From: Gaiellasilicea sp963789355
GTDB taxonomy: Bacteria > Actinomycetota > Thermoleophilia > Gaiellales > Gaiellaceae
Direction of reading: 5' to 3'
Length of the DNA: 64,000 bases
NCBI GenBank assembly: GCA_963789355.1
Contig: CAWBKK010000002.1
Location: 186,001 to 250,000, forward strand
This document shows, one piece after another, positions 45,395 through 53,800 of this stretch (positions within the stretch are counted from its first letter, which is position 1; each line of letters opens with the position of its first letter). A program made the translations under genes and the position numbers. Under the pieces are notes generated by a model. The model was given only the letters and a program-made list of their open reading frames with translations, was not told the origin of the DNA and ran no database searches.

Positions 45395-47029
45395 CTAACG
45401 CCAGGACTTGAGCGCCAGCCCGGCGACCGTGAGCCAGGCGGCCGCCACGAGCGGCAGCGCCGGTGCTGCCGGCGCGACGAGGAGGGTGGCGGCGAGCATC
45501 GCGGAGCCGACGCCTGCGAGCCGCCACGGCGTGCGCGCGAACGGGAGCACGACGGCGATCGCGGCGAGCACGAGCCCCTCGAGCGCCAGCCCGGCGGGAA
45601 CTGCGTCGACGAGGATTCGGGCGGACGTGACGGCACTCTCGGCACCGTTGAGTCCCAGCGGCGGCACTGTCCCTGATCCGAAAGGAAGCTCGACGCCGCG
45701 AAGCCCGGCGACGACTCCGGCGACCGTCACGGCCGCGAGCGTCTGGCCGGCGCGGCGAACGCCGCTGCCGATGCCGGAGAGTGCGAGCGGAACGAGCGCG
45801 AGCAGCCCGACGGCCGCCAGGACGGGGCCGGCGAGAAACGCTAGGCCCCAGCGGGCATCCCGCCACGAAAGGACGAGCCAAACCAGGGCGAGGATGCCGT
45901 AGAGCAGCGCCAGCCCCAGCGCGTGGTTTCCGAGCGGCAGCACCGGTGCGGCGAGCGCGAGGGCGAGCCCAGCGCGCGGCGACCGGTAGGCCGCAGCCGC
46001 GGCGACACCTGCGAGCGCCGGTGCCCAGCCGGTCGGATAGAAGGGCAGCGCCGTCCCGCCGGCGAGCGCCGCAGCCCCCGCCAATGCGGACGGAACGGCG
46101 CTCTGGACGAGAGCTTGTGTTGATTCAACACTTTCGACGTTCGTCGAACGCCGCCCTCCTGCGAGCGCCTGCCGCAGCTCGTTCGCCAGCGCGGCGGCGG
46201 GCGGCCGCTTGCGCGGATCGTGTGCCAGCGCGTGCGAGATCGCGCTGAGCAGCCGCTTCGGCAGGTCGGGCCGCTCGGGCTGCAGCGGCGGGCAGCCGGC
46301 CTCGATCGTCCCGGCCATCTGCTGGAGCGGGACGCCCCAAAACGGATGCTTGCCCGCGAGCGCCTCCCAGAGCAGGACGCCGACGCCCCAGACGTCGCTC
46401 GCCGAGCAGGCTTCCTCGCCGCGCAGGCGCTCGGGGGAGATGTAGGCGAGCGTCCCGGGCACGTCGCCGACCGCCGTCAGCGTCTCGGCTTCGTCGAACT
46501 GGGCGAGACCAAAGTCGAGCAGCCGCACCGAGATCGCGTCCTCCTCGGCGAGGAGGACGTTCGACGGCTTGACGTCGCGGTGCACGATCCCGCGGCTGTG
46601 CGCATGAGCGAGGCCGTCGAGGATCTGCGCAGCTGCCTCGACCGCCTGGCCGTCGCGCAGCTCGCCGGCCCGCATCGCTTCGCGCAGCGTCCGCCCCCCG
46701 ACGTACTCGTAGGCGATGTAGACGTGACCGGAGTCCGACCCGAACCCATAGGCGCGCAGGCAGCGCTCGTGCCGCAGCCGTGCGGCCGCTTCCGCCTCCC
46801 GCTCGGCGCGGTGCGCGGCTTTGCCCTCCCGCGGAACGATCTTGAGCGCCACGTCGAGGCCGTTGGTCTCGTCGCGCGCGAGCCAGACGGAGCCGGAGCC
46901 GCCGCTGCCGAGGGGACGAAGCGGTCGATAGCGGTCGAGGACGAGCTCTCCGCGAGGGAGCGCAGGGGCAGCAGCGGACACGGCTTCTCCCGGGTTTGGC
47001 CGCGGCCGGGGCGTTTCCTGCCGCTCCAC
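45395..47029 (-). CDS. Ser/Thr kinase with multi-pass membrane domain
   Basis: A 544-aa kinase heading the cluster, in the place of pknA. Kinase domain 25-300: GSGGSGSVW, HRDVKPSN, LLDFGLAQF, SPERLRG. A repeat-encoded linker (STNVESVESTQ) joins it to a hydrophobic half with about 8-9 predicted membrane segments and no external sensor domain. The membrane part may itself be the sensor. GTG start. Confidence 0.87.
   Translation of the reverse strand: MERQETPRPRPNPGEAVSAAAPALPRGELVLDRYRPLRPLGSGGSGSVWLARDETNGLDVALKIVPREGKAAHRAEREAEAAARLRHERCLRAYGFGSDSGHVYIAYEYVGGRTLREAMRAGELRDGQAVEAAAQILDGLAHAHSRGIVHRDVKPSNVLLAEEDAISVRLLDFGLAQFDEAETLTAVGDVPGTLAYISPERLRGEEACSASDVWGVGVLLWEALAGKHPFWGVPLQQMAGTIEAGCPPLQPERPDLPKRLLSAISHALAHDPRKRPPAAALANELRQALAGGRRSTNVESVESTQALVQSAVPSALAGAAALAGGTALPFYPTGWAPALAGVAAAAAYRSPRAGLALALAAPVLPLGNHALGLALLYGILALVWLVLSWRDARWGLAFLAGPVLAAVGLLALVPLALSGIGSGVRRAGQTLAAVTVAGVVAGLRGVELPFGSGTVPPLGLNGAESAVTSARILVDAVPAGLALEGLVLAAIAVVLPFARTPWRLAGVGSAMLAATLLVAPAAPALPLVAAAWLTVAGLALKSWR
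46112..46150 (-). repeat. in-frame palindromic insert, copy B (in kinase)
   Basis: Hairpins GTGTTGA-T-TCAACAC (46117-46131) and CGTTCG-T-CGAACG (46138-46150). Coding strand reads RSTNVESVESTQAL, the same frame as copy A. It sits exactly between the kinase and membrane domains. Confidence 0.75.
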
Positions 47030-47072
47030 CGGCCGATCTGCTCGTTACAGTGACCTCGCTCCACCGCTTGCC

Positions 47073-48242
47073 ATGAGCAGTCGCGACACAGATTTCGAGT
47101 TCGACTTCTTCGAGGAGCCTGAGACCCAGGAGGCCTCGAGTCGCGGCGACCGCACGCTTCGCCGCCCGCTCCGAGGAGGCCGCGGACCTCGGCTGCCGCG
47201 CGGCCCGGTCCGCCCGCGCGCGGGCTTCACCCCGCTGCTGCGCCTGCTCGGCCTGATCGCGTTCGCGATCCTGATCGTCGTCCTCCTGCTGCTCTGGGTG
47301 CAGAGCTGCCAGGAAGACGCGAAGCGCGACTCCTACAGCAGCTACATGACCGATGTCGCGGCGATCGGCCGCGACTCCGAACGCGTCGGCCGGGAGCTGA
47401 GCGACGTCCTGACGACGCCCGGGATCAAGCCGGCCGACCTGCAGAAGCAGCTCACGGGCCTCGTCCAGCAGCAGGAGATCGGGGTCGACGAGGCCGGCAA
47501 GCTCGATCCGCCCGGGCCGCTGCTCGACTCGCACGAGCAGGCGGTCGAGGCGCTGACGTTCCGCGTCGACGGCCTGGCGGGTCTCACCGAGGCGTTCAGG
47601 CGGACGCAAGGCTCGAAGGACGCCGCCGCGGCGGGCGCGCTGCTCGCCTCCCAGGCCGAGCGGCTCGTCGCCAGCGACGTCGTCTGGGACGACCTCTTCA
47701 AGGAGCCCGGCGTCGCGGTGCTCCGGACGGAGGAGATCAGCGGCGTCGAGGTGCCGGACTCGAACTTCGTCCAAACGCCCGACCTCGCCAGCACGCGCTC
47801 GATGGTGCCGATCTGGGAGCGGATCAACGGCTCCGCTGCCTCCGGCTCCACCGGCGGCACGGCGACCGGCCTCCATGGCACCAATATCGAGTCGGTCCAG
47901 GTCGTGCCGGGCGGACAGACGTTGTCCACGAGCACCGAGAACAAGGTCGAAGCCTCCACCGACCTCGCCTTCGCCGTCGCGGTCGCGAACGGCGGCGACA
48001 GCCAGGAAGTGAAGATCGTGGTCACGCTGACGATCCAGCAGAGCCCGACGCCGATCGTGAAGAAGCAGACGATCGACATCATCAATCCGGACGAGACGAA
48101 GCGCGTCGTCTTCCGTGACTTCCCGTCCGTCGACTTCGGCGAGTCGCGGGTGATGCGGATCGACGTCGACCCGGTTCCGGGCGAGAAGACCCTCTCGAAC
48201 AACTCCGCCGAGTACCCGGTCATCTTCTCGCTGGGCGAGTAG
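47073..48242 (+). CDS. membrane-anchored protein with CARDB-like external domain
   Basis: A 389-aa protein I cannot name. Acidic start (DTDFEFDFFEEPE), Arg/Gly/Pro-rich stretch, one membrane helix (about 55-77), then a helical and a beta-rich external part; VAVANGGDSQEVKIVVTLT and ETKRVVFRDFP look like an Ig-like CARDB fold. TACAGT (47046-47051) suggests a 21-nt leader. Divergent from the kinase cluster, followed by DUF4446 after 3 bp. Confidence 0.75.
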   Translation: MSSRDTDFEFDFFEEPETQEASSRGDRTLRRPLRGGRGPRLPRGPVRPRAGFTPLLRLLGLIAFAILIVVLLLLWVQSCQEDAKRDSYSSYMTDVAAIGRDSERVGRELSDVLTTPGIKPADLQKQLTGLVQQQEIGVDEAGKLDPPGPLLDSHEQAVEALTFRVDGLAGLTEAFRRTQGSKDAAAAGALLASQAERLVASDVVWDDLFKEPGVAVLRTEEISGVEVPDSNFVQTPDLASTRSMVPIWERINGSAASGSTGGTATGLHGTNIESVQVVPGGQTLSTSTENKVEASTDLAFAVAVANGGDSQEVKIVVTLTIQQSPTPIVKKQTIDIINPDETKRVVFRDFPSVDFGESRVMRIDVDPVPGEKTLSNNSAEYPVIFSLGE

Positions 48243-48245
48243 AGG

Positions 48246-48716
48246 GTGACCGCCGAGCTGATCGTCGCGATCGCCGCGGCGAGCGCGGCCGTGGTCGCGC
48301 TCGGTGTCTGCTTCTGGCTCTGGGTGCGGGTCCGGCGGCTTCGGAACGCGCAGCGCGTGTTGCTCGGCGGCGGCCGCTCCGACCTCGTCGACTTCGCCGT
48401 CTCGCTGCAGGGCCGGATCGACGACCTGCACCGGGCCGTCGACGAGATCGCAGCCGGCCTCTCGCGCGTCGACCGCCGCGTCGACGGCTCGCTGACGAAC
48501 ACCGCCGTGGTCCGCTACGACGCCTACGCCGGTACCGGCGGCCACCAGTCCGCGTCGTTCGCCTTCCTGGACGACAACCGCACGGGCACGGTCGTGACCG
48601 CGATCCAGGGCCGGGACTACGCGCGCCTCTACGTGAAGGAGCTCGAACGCGGCCGCGCGCCCATCGCTCTTTCCCCGGAAGAACTCGAGGCCGTCGAGCG
48701 CGCGATGGCCCGCTGA
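48246..48716 (+). CDS. DUF4446 membrane protein
   Basis: A 156-aa protein: N-terminal membrane helix (about 5-27), a short coiled coil (QGRIDDLHRAVDEIAAGLSRVD) and the DUF4446 core (VVRYDAYAGTGGHQSASFAFLDDNRTG ... LSPEELEAVERAM). Found in many Gram-positives; role unknown. GTG start 3 bp after the previous stop, so the two are co-expressed. Confidence 0.88.
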   Translation: MTAELIVAIAAASAAVVALGVCFWLWVRVRRLRNAQRVLLGGGRSDLVDFAVSLQGRIDDLHRAVDEIAAGLSRVDRRVDGSLTNTAVVRYDAYAGTGGHQSASFAFLDDNRTGTVVTAIQGRDYARLYVKELERGRAPIALSPEELEAVERAMAR

Positions 48717-48798
48717 CGCTCCTGGCCGGCAGCGCGAGCGACACGAAGCGGGTTCTGGAGCCGGAAAACGCCGCCTACGCTGGTAGTCTTGATTCGAA

Positions 48799-49302
48799 TT
48801 GCAACAGGTTCTCGTCCTGAATGCGAGCTATGAACCGCTGAACGTGTGTTCGGTTCGGCGGGCGCACGTGCTCGTCTGGAAGGGGAAGGCCGAGGTGCTC
48901 GAGAGCCTGCCCAAAGGCCTGCGCTCGGCGACCGACACCTACGTCTGGCCGCACGTGATCCGGCTCGTCCAGTACGTCCGCGTCCCGCGCGCGGTCAAGC
49001 GCAAGATCTCGCGGCGCGCGCTCTTCGCCCGGGACGGCTGGCGCTGCGTCTACTGCGGGACGACGAGCGGGCGGCTGACGCTCGACCATGTCGTGCCACG
49101 CTCGAAGGGTGGCGAGTCGATCTGGGAGAACGTCGTCACCGCGTGCTCGCCCTGCAACCTGCGCAAGGGCGACCGGCTGCTCGAGGATTCGGGCCTGCAT
49201 CTGCAACGGCCGCCCCGGCCACCGGCGCCGGTGCTCTTCATCCACCTCGCCACGCCGACCATCCCGCAGGTCTGGCAGCAGTACCTCCCGGGCGCGGCGT
49301 AG
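48799..49302 (+). CDS. HNH endonuclease-family protein
   Basis: A 167-aa protein with the actinobacterial HNH layout: N-terminal VLVLNASYEPLNVCSVRRA, then CVYCGTTSGRLTLDHVVPRSKGG and NVVTACSPCNLRKGD, giving two Cys pairs and the catalytic His-Asn-His. Chromosomal copies are near-universal in actinobacteria; role unsettled. TTG start fits the family N-terminus; TAGTCT (48784-48789) lies 9 nt upstream. Confidence 0.9.
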   Translation: MQQVLVLNASYEPLNVCSVRRAHVLVWKGKAEVLESLPKGLRSATDTYVWPHVIRLVQYVRVPRAVKRKISRRALFARDGWRCVYCGTTSGRLTLDHVVPRSKGGESIWENVVTACSPCNLRKGDRLLEDSGLHLQRPPRPPAPVLFIHLATPTIPQVWQQYLPGAA

Positions 49303-49802
49303 TGGCGTTCACCTGCGACGTCTGTGGTGAGAGGCACGCGGGCGAGACGCGCGACATCCGCATGGGCCTGCCGCACCCGATCTTCCTGCTCGACGAAGAC
49401 GAGCGCGAGCGTCGCGCCGCCGTCGGCGACGACTCCGCGGTCCTGCACGAGGAGGCCAGTGACCGCTTTTTCGTGCGGGCGCTGCTCGAGCTCCCGATCG
49501 CGGACGACGACGGGTACTTCGGCTACGGCGCCTGGATCGAGGTGAGCGAGGCCGACTTCGCCGCGCTCCGCGAGCTCTGGGACGACGAGGACGGCTGGCG
49601 GGCAGGTCCGGTCGCAGGGACGCTCGCGAACGATCTCAGCCCGTACGCGTTCACCGAGGGCCTGCCGCTGCAGATCCGGCTGCGAGACGTGGAGCTCCTG
49701 CCCCTCGTCGAGCTCGAGGACGCCGACCACGAGCTCGTCCGGGCGCAGCGAAACGGGATCTCCGCCCACCGCGCGCACCAGCTGGCCGCGACGGTCGCCT
49801 GA
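49302..49802 (+). CDS. DUF2199 protein
   Basis: A 166-aa protein starting FTCDVCGERHAGE, a Cys pair likely to bind zinc, followed by FFVRALLELPIADDDGYFGYGAWIEVSEADF. Matches DUF2199, of unknown function. GTG start overlapping the HNH stop (TAGTG), so both come from one mRNA. Confidence 0.85.
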   Translation: MAFTCDVCGERHAGETRDIRMGLPHPIFLLDEDERERRAAVGDDSAVLHEEASDRFFVRALLELPIADDDGYFGYGAWIEVSEADFAALRELWDDEDGWRAGPVAGTLANDLSPYAFTEGLPLQIRLRDVELLPLVELEDADHELVRAQRNGISAHRAHQLAATVA

Positions 49803-49805
49803 CCG

Positions 49806-50495
49806 TCAATCCCTTTCGACCGGCCCGAGCGCGTACCACTCGCTGAACGAGCCGGGATAGAGGCGCGCGTCGGCGCGGCCGGCGAGGTGCAGCTGGTGCA
49901 GGACGGCGCAGGCGGTGACGCCCGAGCCGCAGTAGACGACCACGTCGGGTGCGTCGAGCAACTCGGCGGGCAGCGGCGACTCGTCGAGGAAGAAGCGGTT
50001 GCGGGCGCCGGGAATGCGACCGGCAACCGGATCGATCGGCTCCACCTCCCCGCGCCAGCGTTCCGGCGCGCGCGCGTCGACGAGCGTCAGCGTCTCGTCG
50101 TCGAGCCGGCGGAGGAGCTCCGCGGCGTCCGCGGTGTCGCCCGTCCGGGTCCGCGCAGTGAACGTCGCGGGGGCGGTCTCTTCCTCGCCGGCGGCGAGCG
50201 GGCCGTTCCACGCCTCCAGCCGGATCGTCGCGGCCGCGTCGTGCCCGAAGTGGCGCAGCAGCCACCAGAGCCGGGAGGCCCAGCCCGTGCCCTCGTCGTA
50301 GCCGACCACGAGCGTGTCCGGCCCGATCCCGGCCCCCGAAGCCCACGCGGCGAACGTGTCCGGGCGCGGCAGCGGGTGGCGTCCGCCGCCCTCGGCGCCC
50401 GTGAGGTCGCGCTCCGGATCCGCGTGCGCCGCACCGGGGACGTGGGCCGCGAGATAGGCATCCCGAGGGCGACAATCGACGAAGCGCGTCTCCAC
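49806..50495 (-). CDS. thiosulfate/3-mercaptopyruvate sulfurtransferase
   Basis: A 229-aa two-domain rhodanese. The active domain holds VVYCGSGVTACAV with Cys189; the CGSGVTA loop is nearer to 3-mercaptopyruvate enzymes than to thiosulfate rhodaneses. The N-terminal domain is short, starting at FVDCRPRDAYLAAHVPGA. TAGGCT (minus strand, 50502-50507) ends 6 nt before the GTG: likely leaderless. Confidence 0.88.
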   Translation of the reverse strand: METRFVDCRPRDAYLAAHVPGAAHADPERDLTGAEGGGRHPLPRPDTFAAWASGAGIGPDTLVVGYDEGTGWASRLWWLLRHFGHDAAATIRLEAWNGPLAAGEEETAPATFTARTRTGDTADAAELLRRLDDETLTLVDARAPERWRGEVEPIDPVAGRIPGARNRFFLDESPLPAELLDAPDVVVYCGSGVTACAVLHQLHLAGRADARLYPGSFSEWYALGPVERD

Positions 50496-50527
50496 GCGCC
50501 TAGCCTAGCTTCTGCATGAAATCCAGC

Positions 50528-50545
50528 TATAGTGCATAAAATGCA
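50528..50545 (+). promoter_or_regulatory. argG promoter with ARG-box-like operator
   Basis: TATAGT (50528-50533) is a good -10. Overlapping it is the perfect palindrome TGCAT-AAA-ATGCA (50533-50545), covering the predicted start site. A second half-match TGCATGAAAT begins at 50513. AT-rich TGCAT-type palindromes before arginine genes are ArgR sites in other bacteria, so arginine repression is likely. Confidence 0.65.
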
Positions 50546-50566
50546 TTCCAGCGACCGAGGAGCGTG

Positions 50567-51778
50567 ATGAGCAGGATCGCGGTGGTCGCCTTCTCCGGCG
50601 GCCTCGACACCAGCTGCATCGTCAGCTGGCTGAAGGAAGACCTGTACGCCTACGACGAGGTCGTCGCCGTGCTCGTCGACGTCGGCCAGGAGTTCGATCT
50701 CGACGCCTCGATCGAGCGCGCGCGCGCCGCGGGCGCCGACGATGTGATCCTGGTCGACCGCAAGGCGGCCTTCGCGGACGAGCAGTGCGCCCGGGCGATC
50801 AAGACGAACGCGCTCTACGAGGGCAAGTACCCGCTCGTCTCTGCGCTCTCGCGGCCGGTGATCGCGCAAGCGGTCGCCGAGCTGGCGGTCGAGCTCGGCG
50901 CCGAGGCCGTCGTGCACGGCTGCACGGGCAAGGGCAACGACCAGCTTCGCTTCGAGCTCTCCTTCAAGGCCACCGACCCCAGCCTGCGCGTGATCGCGCC
51001 GCTCCGCGACCGGATCTGGACGCGCGACGAGGAGATCGCCTACGCGATCGCCCACGCGATTCCCGTCCAGGCGACGCAGGCGGCCCCGTTCTCGATCGAC
51101 GAGAACCTCTTCGGCCGCGCGATCGAGGCCGGCGTGCTCGAGGATCCCTGGGTCGCGCCGCCGGAGGAGCCGTACGCCCTCACGAGCGATCCGGCGTCCG
51201 CGCCCGACCCCGTGGAGGTGACGATCGGCTTCGCGGCCGGCGTTCCCGTCGCGCTGGACGGCGAGGAGCTGCCGCTCGAGGAGCTGATCGCGAAGCTGAA
51301 CGGGCTCGCGGGCGGCTACGGGATCGGGCGGATCGACATGATCGAGAACCGAGCCGTAGGGATCAAGAGCCGCGAGGTGTACGAGGCTCCGGCCGCGATC
51401 GTCCTGATCCAGGCGCATTCCGCGCTCGAGGACGTCGTCCTGACGAAGGACGAGGCGCGGATCAAGCGCGGGCTGGAGCAGCGCTGGACCGAGCTCGTCT
51501 ACGAGGGCCTCTGGTTCAGCCCCGCGCGCGAGGCGCTGGATGCGTTCGTCGACAAGACGCAGGAGCTCGTCGACGGCGACGTCCGCGTCGAGCTCCGGCC
51601 GAACGCGGCAGTCGTCACCGGCCGGCGCTCGCCGCACATGCTCTACGCCGAGCAGCTCGCGTCGTACGGCACGGGAGAGACGTTTCCGCACGACGCCGCC
51701 GAGGGCTTCATCAAGATCGCCTCGCTCGAGGTCGAGCTCGCCGCGGCTCGCAAGCGGGCCAAGACGAAGAGCTTCTAA
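50567..51778 (+). CDS. argG: argininosuccinate synthase
   Basis: A 403-aa enzyme joining citrulline and aspartate with ATP. Signature AFSGGLDTSCIVSWL, GCTGKGNDQLRFE, APWR-like region and the GRIDMIENRAVGIKSREVYE block. AGGAG (50558-50562) fits the ATG at 50567 better than the GTG 3 nt before it. It begins the argGH operon; the stop lies in a 15-bp hairpin. Confidence 0.97.
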   Translation: MSRIAVVAFSGGLDTSCIVSWLKEDLYAYDEVVAVLVDVGQEFDLDASIERARAAGADDVILVDRKAAFADEQCARAIKTNALYEGKYPLVSALSRPVIAQAVAELAVELGAEAVVHGCTGKGNDQLRFELSFKATDPSLRVIAPLRDRIWTRDEEIAYAIAHAIPVQATQAAPFSIDENLFGRAIEAGVLEDPWVAPPEEPYALTSDPASAPDPVEVTIGFAAGVPVALDGEELPLEELIAKLNGLAGGYGIGRIDMIENRAVGIKSREVYEAPAAIVLIQAHSALEDVVLTKDEARIKRGLEQRWTELVYEGLWFSPAREALDAFVDKTQELVDGDVRVELRPNAAVVTGRRSPHMLYAEQLASYGTGETFPHDAAEGFIKIASLEVELAAARKRAKTKSF

Positions 51779-51825
51779 CGTTATGAGGCCTCGTCGCCCC
51801 AGCGGCTCAGGGCCTCATGGCGTTA
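51776..51825 (+). terminator. long hairpin between argG and argH
   Basis: TAACGTTATGAGGCC (51776-51790, containing the argG TAA) pairs with GGCCTCATGGCGTTA (51811-51825) over 15 bp with two G-U pairs; 20-nt loop. No T-run follows, so an RNA-processing or partial termination site lowering argH relative to argG is more likely than full termination. Confidence 0.55.
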
Positions 51826-51838
51826 GGAGCTCCTGGGC

Positions 51839-53062
51839 ATGAGCCTCTGGGCGGGCCGGGTCGGGCGTGCCCTCGACCCGGCTGTCGCCGCGTTCCTGCG
51901 GGCCGACGACGCCGAGCTGCTGCCCTACGACTGCGAGGCGACGGCGGTGCACGCTCGGCGGCTGCACGCGGCCGGGCTGCTCGACGACGACGAGCTGGCC
52001 GCGGCAGAGTCGCGGCTCGCAGAGATCGCACGCGGCGGCGGAATCGAGCCCGACGACGAGGACGTCCACACCGCGATCGAGCGCCTCCTCGGCGACGTCG
52101 GCCGCAAGATCCACGCGGGGCGGTCGCGGAACGACCAGGTCGCAGCCGCGTTCCGGCTCTACGTCGCCGACGCGGCGGGCGAAGCAACGGCGGCGATCGG
52201 TGCCCTCGCCGACGTGCTCCTCGACCGCGCCGAGGCGGATGCCGAGACGCCGCTGGCCGGCTACACGCACCTGCAGCGGGCCCAGCCGATCACCGTCGGC
52301 CACCACCTGCTCGCGTGGGTGGAGATGCTCGAGCGCGACCTGAAGCGGTTCTCGGCAGCGGCCGCGGCGGCCGCGCCGAGCCCGCTCGGCGCCGGCGCGC
52401 TCGCCGGCTCGACGCTCCCGCTGCCGCCGCCCCCGAACCAGGTGCGCAACTCGCTCGATGCAGTCGCCGACCGCGACTTCGCGCTCGACTACCTCTACGC
52501 GGCCGCCGTCTGCTTCGTCCATCTCTCCCGGATCGGCGAGGAGCTCGTGCTCTGGACGACGGCGGAGTTCGGCTTCGCCCGGCTCGCCGAGAACACGGCC
52601 ACCGGCTCGTCGATGATGCCGCAGAAGCTGAACCCGGACGTCGCCGAGCTCGCGCGCGGCAAGGCGGGCACCGCCATCGGCCGTCTGACCGGGCTCCTCG
52701 CAACGGTGAAGGGGCTGCCCCTCGCCTACAACCGCGACCTCCAGGAGGACAAGCCGCCGGTCTTCGCAGCGCGGGCGGATCTCGCCGGCGCGCTGGCAGC
52801 GCTAACGGCGGTCGTCGGCGGCCTCGAGCTCGACCGAGAACGGCTGGCGGCAGCGGCCGGCGACCCGCTGCTGCTCGCGACGGATGCCGCCGAAACGCTC
52901 GTGCGCGAAGGCATGCCGTTCCGTGGCGCCCACGAGCAGATCGCCGAGTCCGTGCGTGACGGCAGCTTCGAGCCACCCGCTCCCGCCGAGCGCCCGGCTC
53001 CCGGCCCCGGTGGCGTGCTCGACGCGATCGCCGCCGCTCGCGCGCGGCTCGCGTCCATGTGA
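51839..53062 (+). CDS. argH: argininosuccinate lyase
   Basis: A 407-aa fumarase-superfamily enzyme releasing arginine and fumarate. Signatures: HAGRSRNDQVAAAFRLY, YTHLQRAQPITVGHHLLAW and GSSMMPQKLNPDVAELARGK with the catalytic Ser. Shorter than the usual ~460 aa: the C-terminal helical region is trimmed. ATG follows AGGAG after 10 nt. Confidence 0.96.
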   Translation: MSLWAGRVGRALDPAVAAFLRADDAELLPYDCEATAVHARRLHAAGLLDDDELAAAESRLAEIARGGGIEPDDEDVHTAIERLLGDVGRKIHAGRSRNDQVAAAFRLYVADAAGEATAAIGALADVLLDRAEADAETPLAGYTHLQRAQPITVGHHLLAWVEMLERDLKRFSAAAAAAAPSPLGAGALAGSTLPLPPPPNQVRNSLDAVADRDFALDYLYAAAVCFVHLSRIGEELVLWTTAEFGFARLAENTATGSSMMPQKLNPDVAELARGKAGTAIGRLTGLLATVKGLPLAYNRDLQEDKPPVFAARADLAGALAALTAVVGGLELDRERLAAAAGDPLLLATDAAETLVREGMPFRGAHEQIAESVRDGSFEPPAPAERPAPGPGGVLDAIAAARARLASM

Positions 53063-53083
53063 CGCCGCCGCCTGCGGCGGCGT
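53062..53083 (+). terminator. GC hairpin after argH
   Basis: ACGCCGCCG-CCTG-CGGCGGCGT, 9-bp perfect stem starting at the last base of the argH stop. No T-run. Probable end or stabiliser of the argGH mRNA. Confidence 0.5.
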
Positions 53084-53092
53084 AGACACGGC

Positions 53093-53788
53093 ATGAAAAC
53101 TCGAATCCTCCCCATCGCAGGGCTTCTGACCCTGGCCGCCCTGCTCGCCGCCGTCTCGCTCCCCGGGTCGGCGTCGAGTGCTGCGGCCGAGGCCGGAGGC
53201 CTCACCGTTCAAGGCACCGCGTTCGTCTCCGCCGTTCCCGACCGGGCCGAGCTGTCGTTCGGCGTCGAGAGCCAGGGCCAGAACGCGAAAGCCGCCCTGG
53301 CGGCGAACGCGGCCGAGATGCGCCGCGTGATCGCAGCCGTCAAGGCTGCCGGCGGCGCCGAGCTGAAGACCCAGTCGGTCTCGCTCTCGCCCCGCTACAA
53401 CGAGCAGAACGAGGTGCAGGCGTTCGTGGCGACCAACACCGTCTCCGCGACGCTGAAGGAGATCGCGAAGGCCGGCGCTCTGATCGACGCGGCCGTGAAC
53501 GCCGGCGCCAATCAGGTCTACGGCCCGTCGCTCTCGCGCGGCGACCAGGGCGAGCTCTACCGCAACGCGCTGAAGGCGGCGGTCGCGGACGCTCGCGCCA
53601 GCGCCCAGGCGCTCGCAGCGGCCGCGAACCTCTCGCTCGGGCGCATCTCCGCGATCGTCGAGGGCGGCGGCTCCGTGCCTCAGCCCTACGCCGTCGCGGA
53701 CAAGGCCATGGAGGCCGGCTCCACCCCCATCGAGCCTGGAACGCAGCAGATCAGCGCGGTCGTCTCGGTCACGTTCGCCGTGTCGTAG
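53093..53788 (+). CDS. secreted SIMPL (DUF541) protein
   Basis: A 231-aa protein with a signal peptide (about 1-33). SIMPL core: GLTVQGTAFVSAVPDRAELSFGVESQG, LKTQSVSLSPRY, and the repeat-like ALKAAVADARASAQALAAAANLSLG. Homologues act outside the cytoplasm in stress or signalling; no defined reaction. ATG 10 bp after the argH hairpin. Confidence 0.9.
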   Translation: MKTRILPIAGLLTLAALLAAVSLPGSASSAAAEAGGLTVQGTAFVSAVPDRAELSFGVESQGQNAKAALAANAAEMRRVIAAVKAAGGAELKTQSVSLSPRYNEQNEVQAFVATNTVSATLKEIAKAGALIDAAVNAGANQVYGPSLSRGDQGELYRNALKAAVADARASAQALAAAANLSLGRISAIVEGGGSVPQPYAVADKAMEAGSTPIEPGTQQISAVVSVTFAVS

Positions 53789-53800
53789 ATTCAACGCCGG

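Noticed and set aside
47877..47910. TNIESV in the 47073-48242 protein as another copy of the in-frame insert
   Set aside because: The underlying DNA has no palindrome and the motif does not continue with Thr-Gln.
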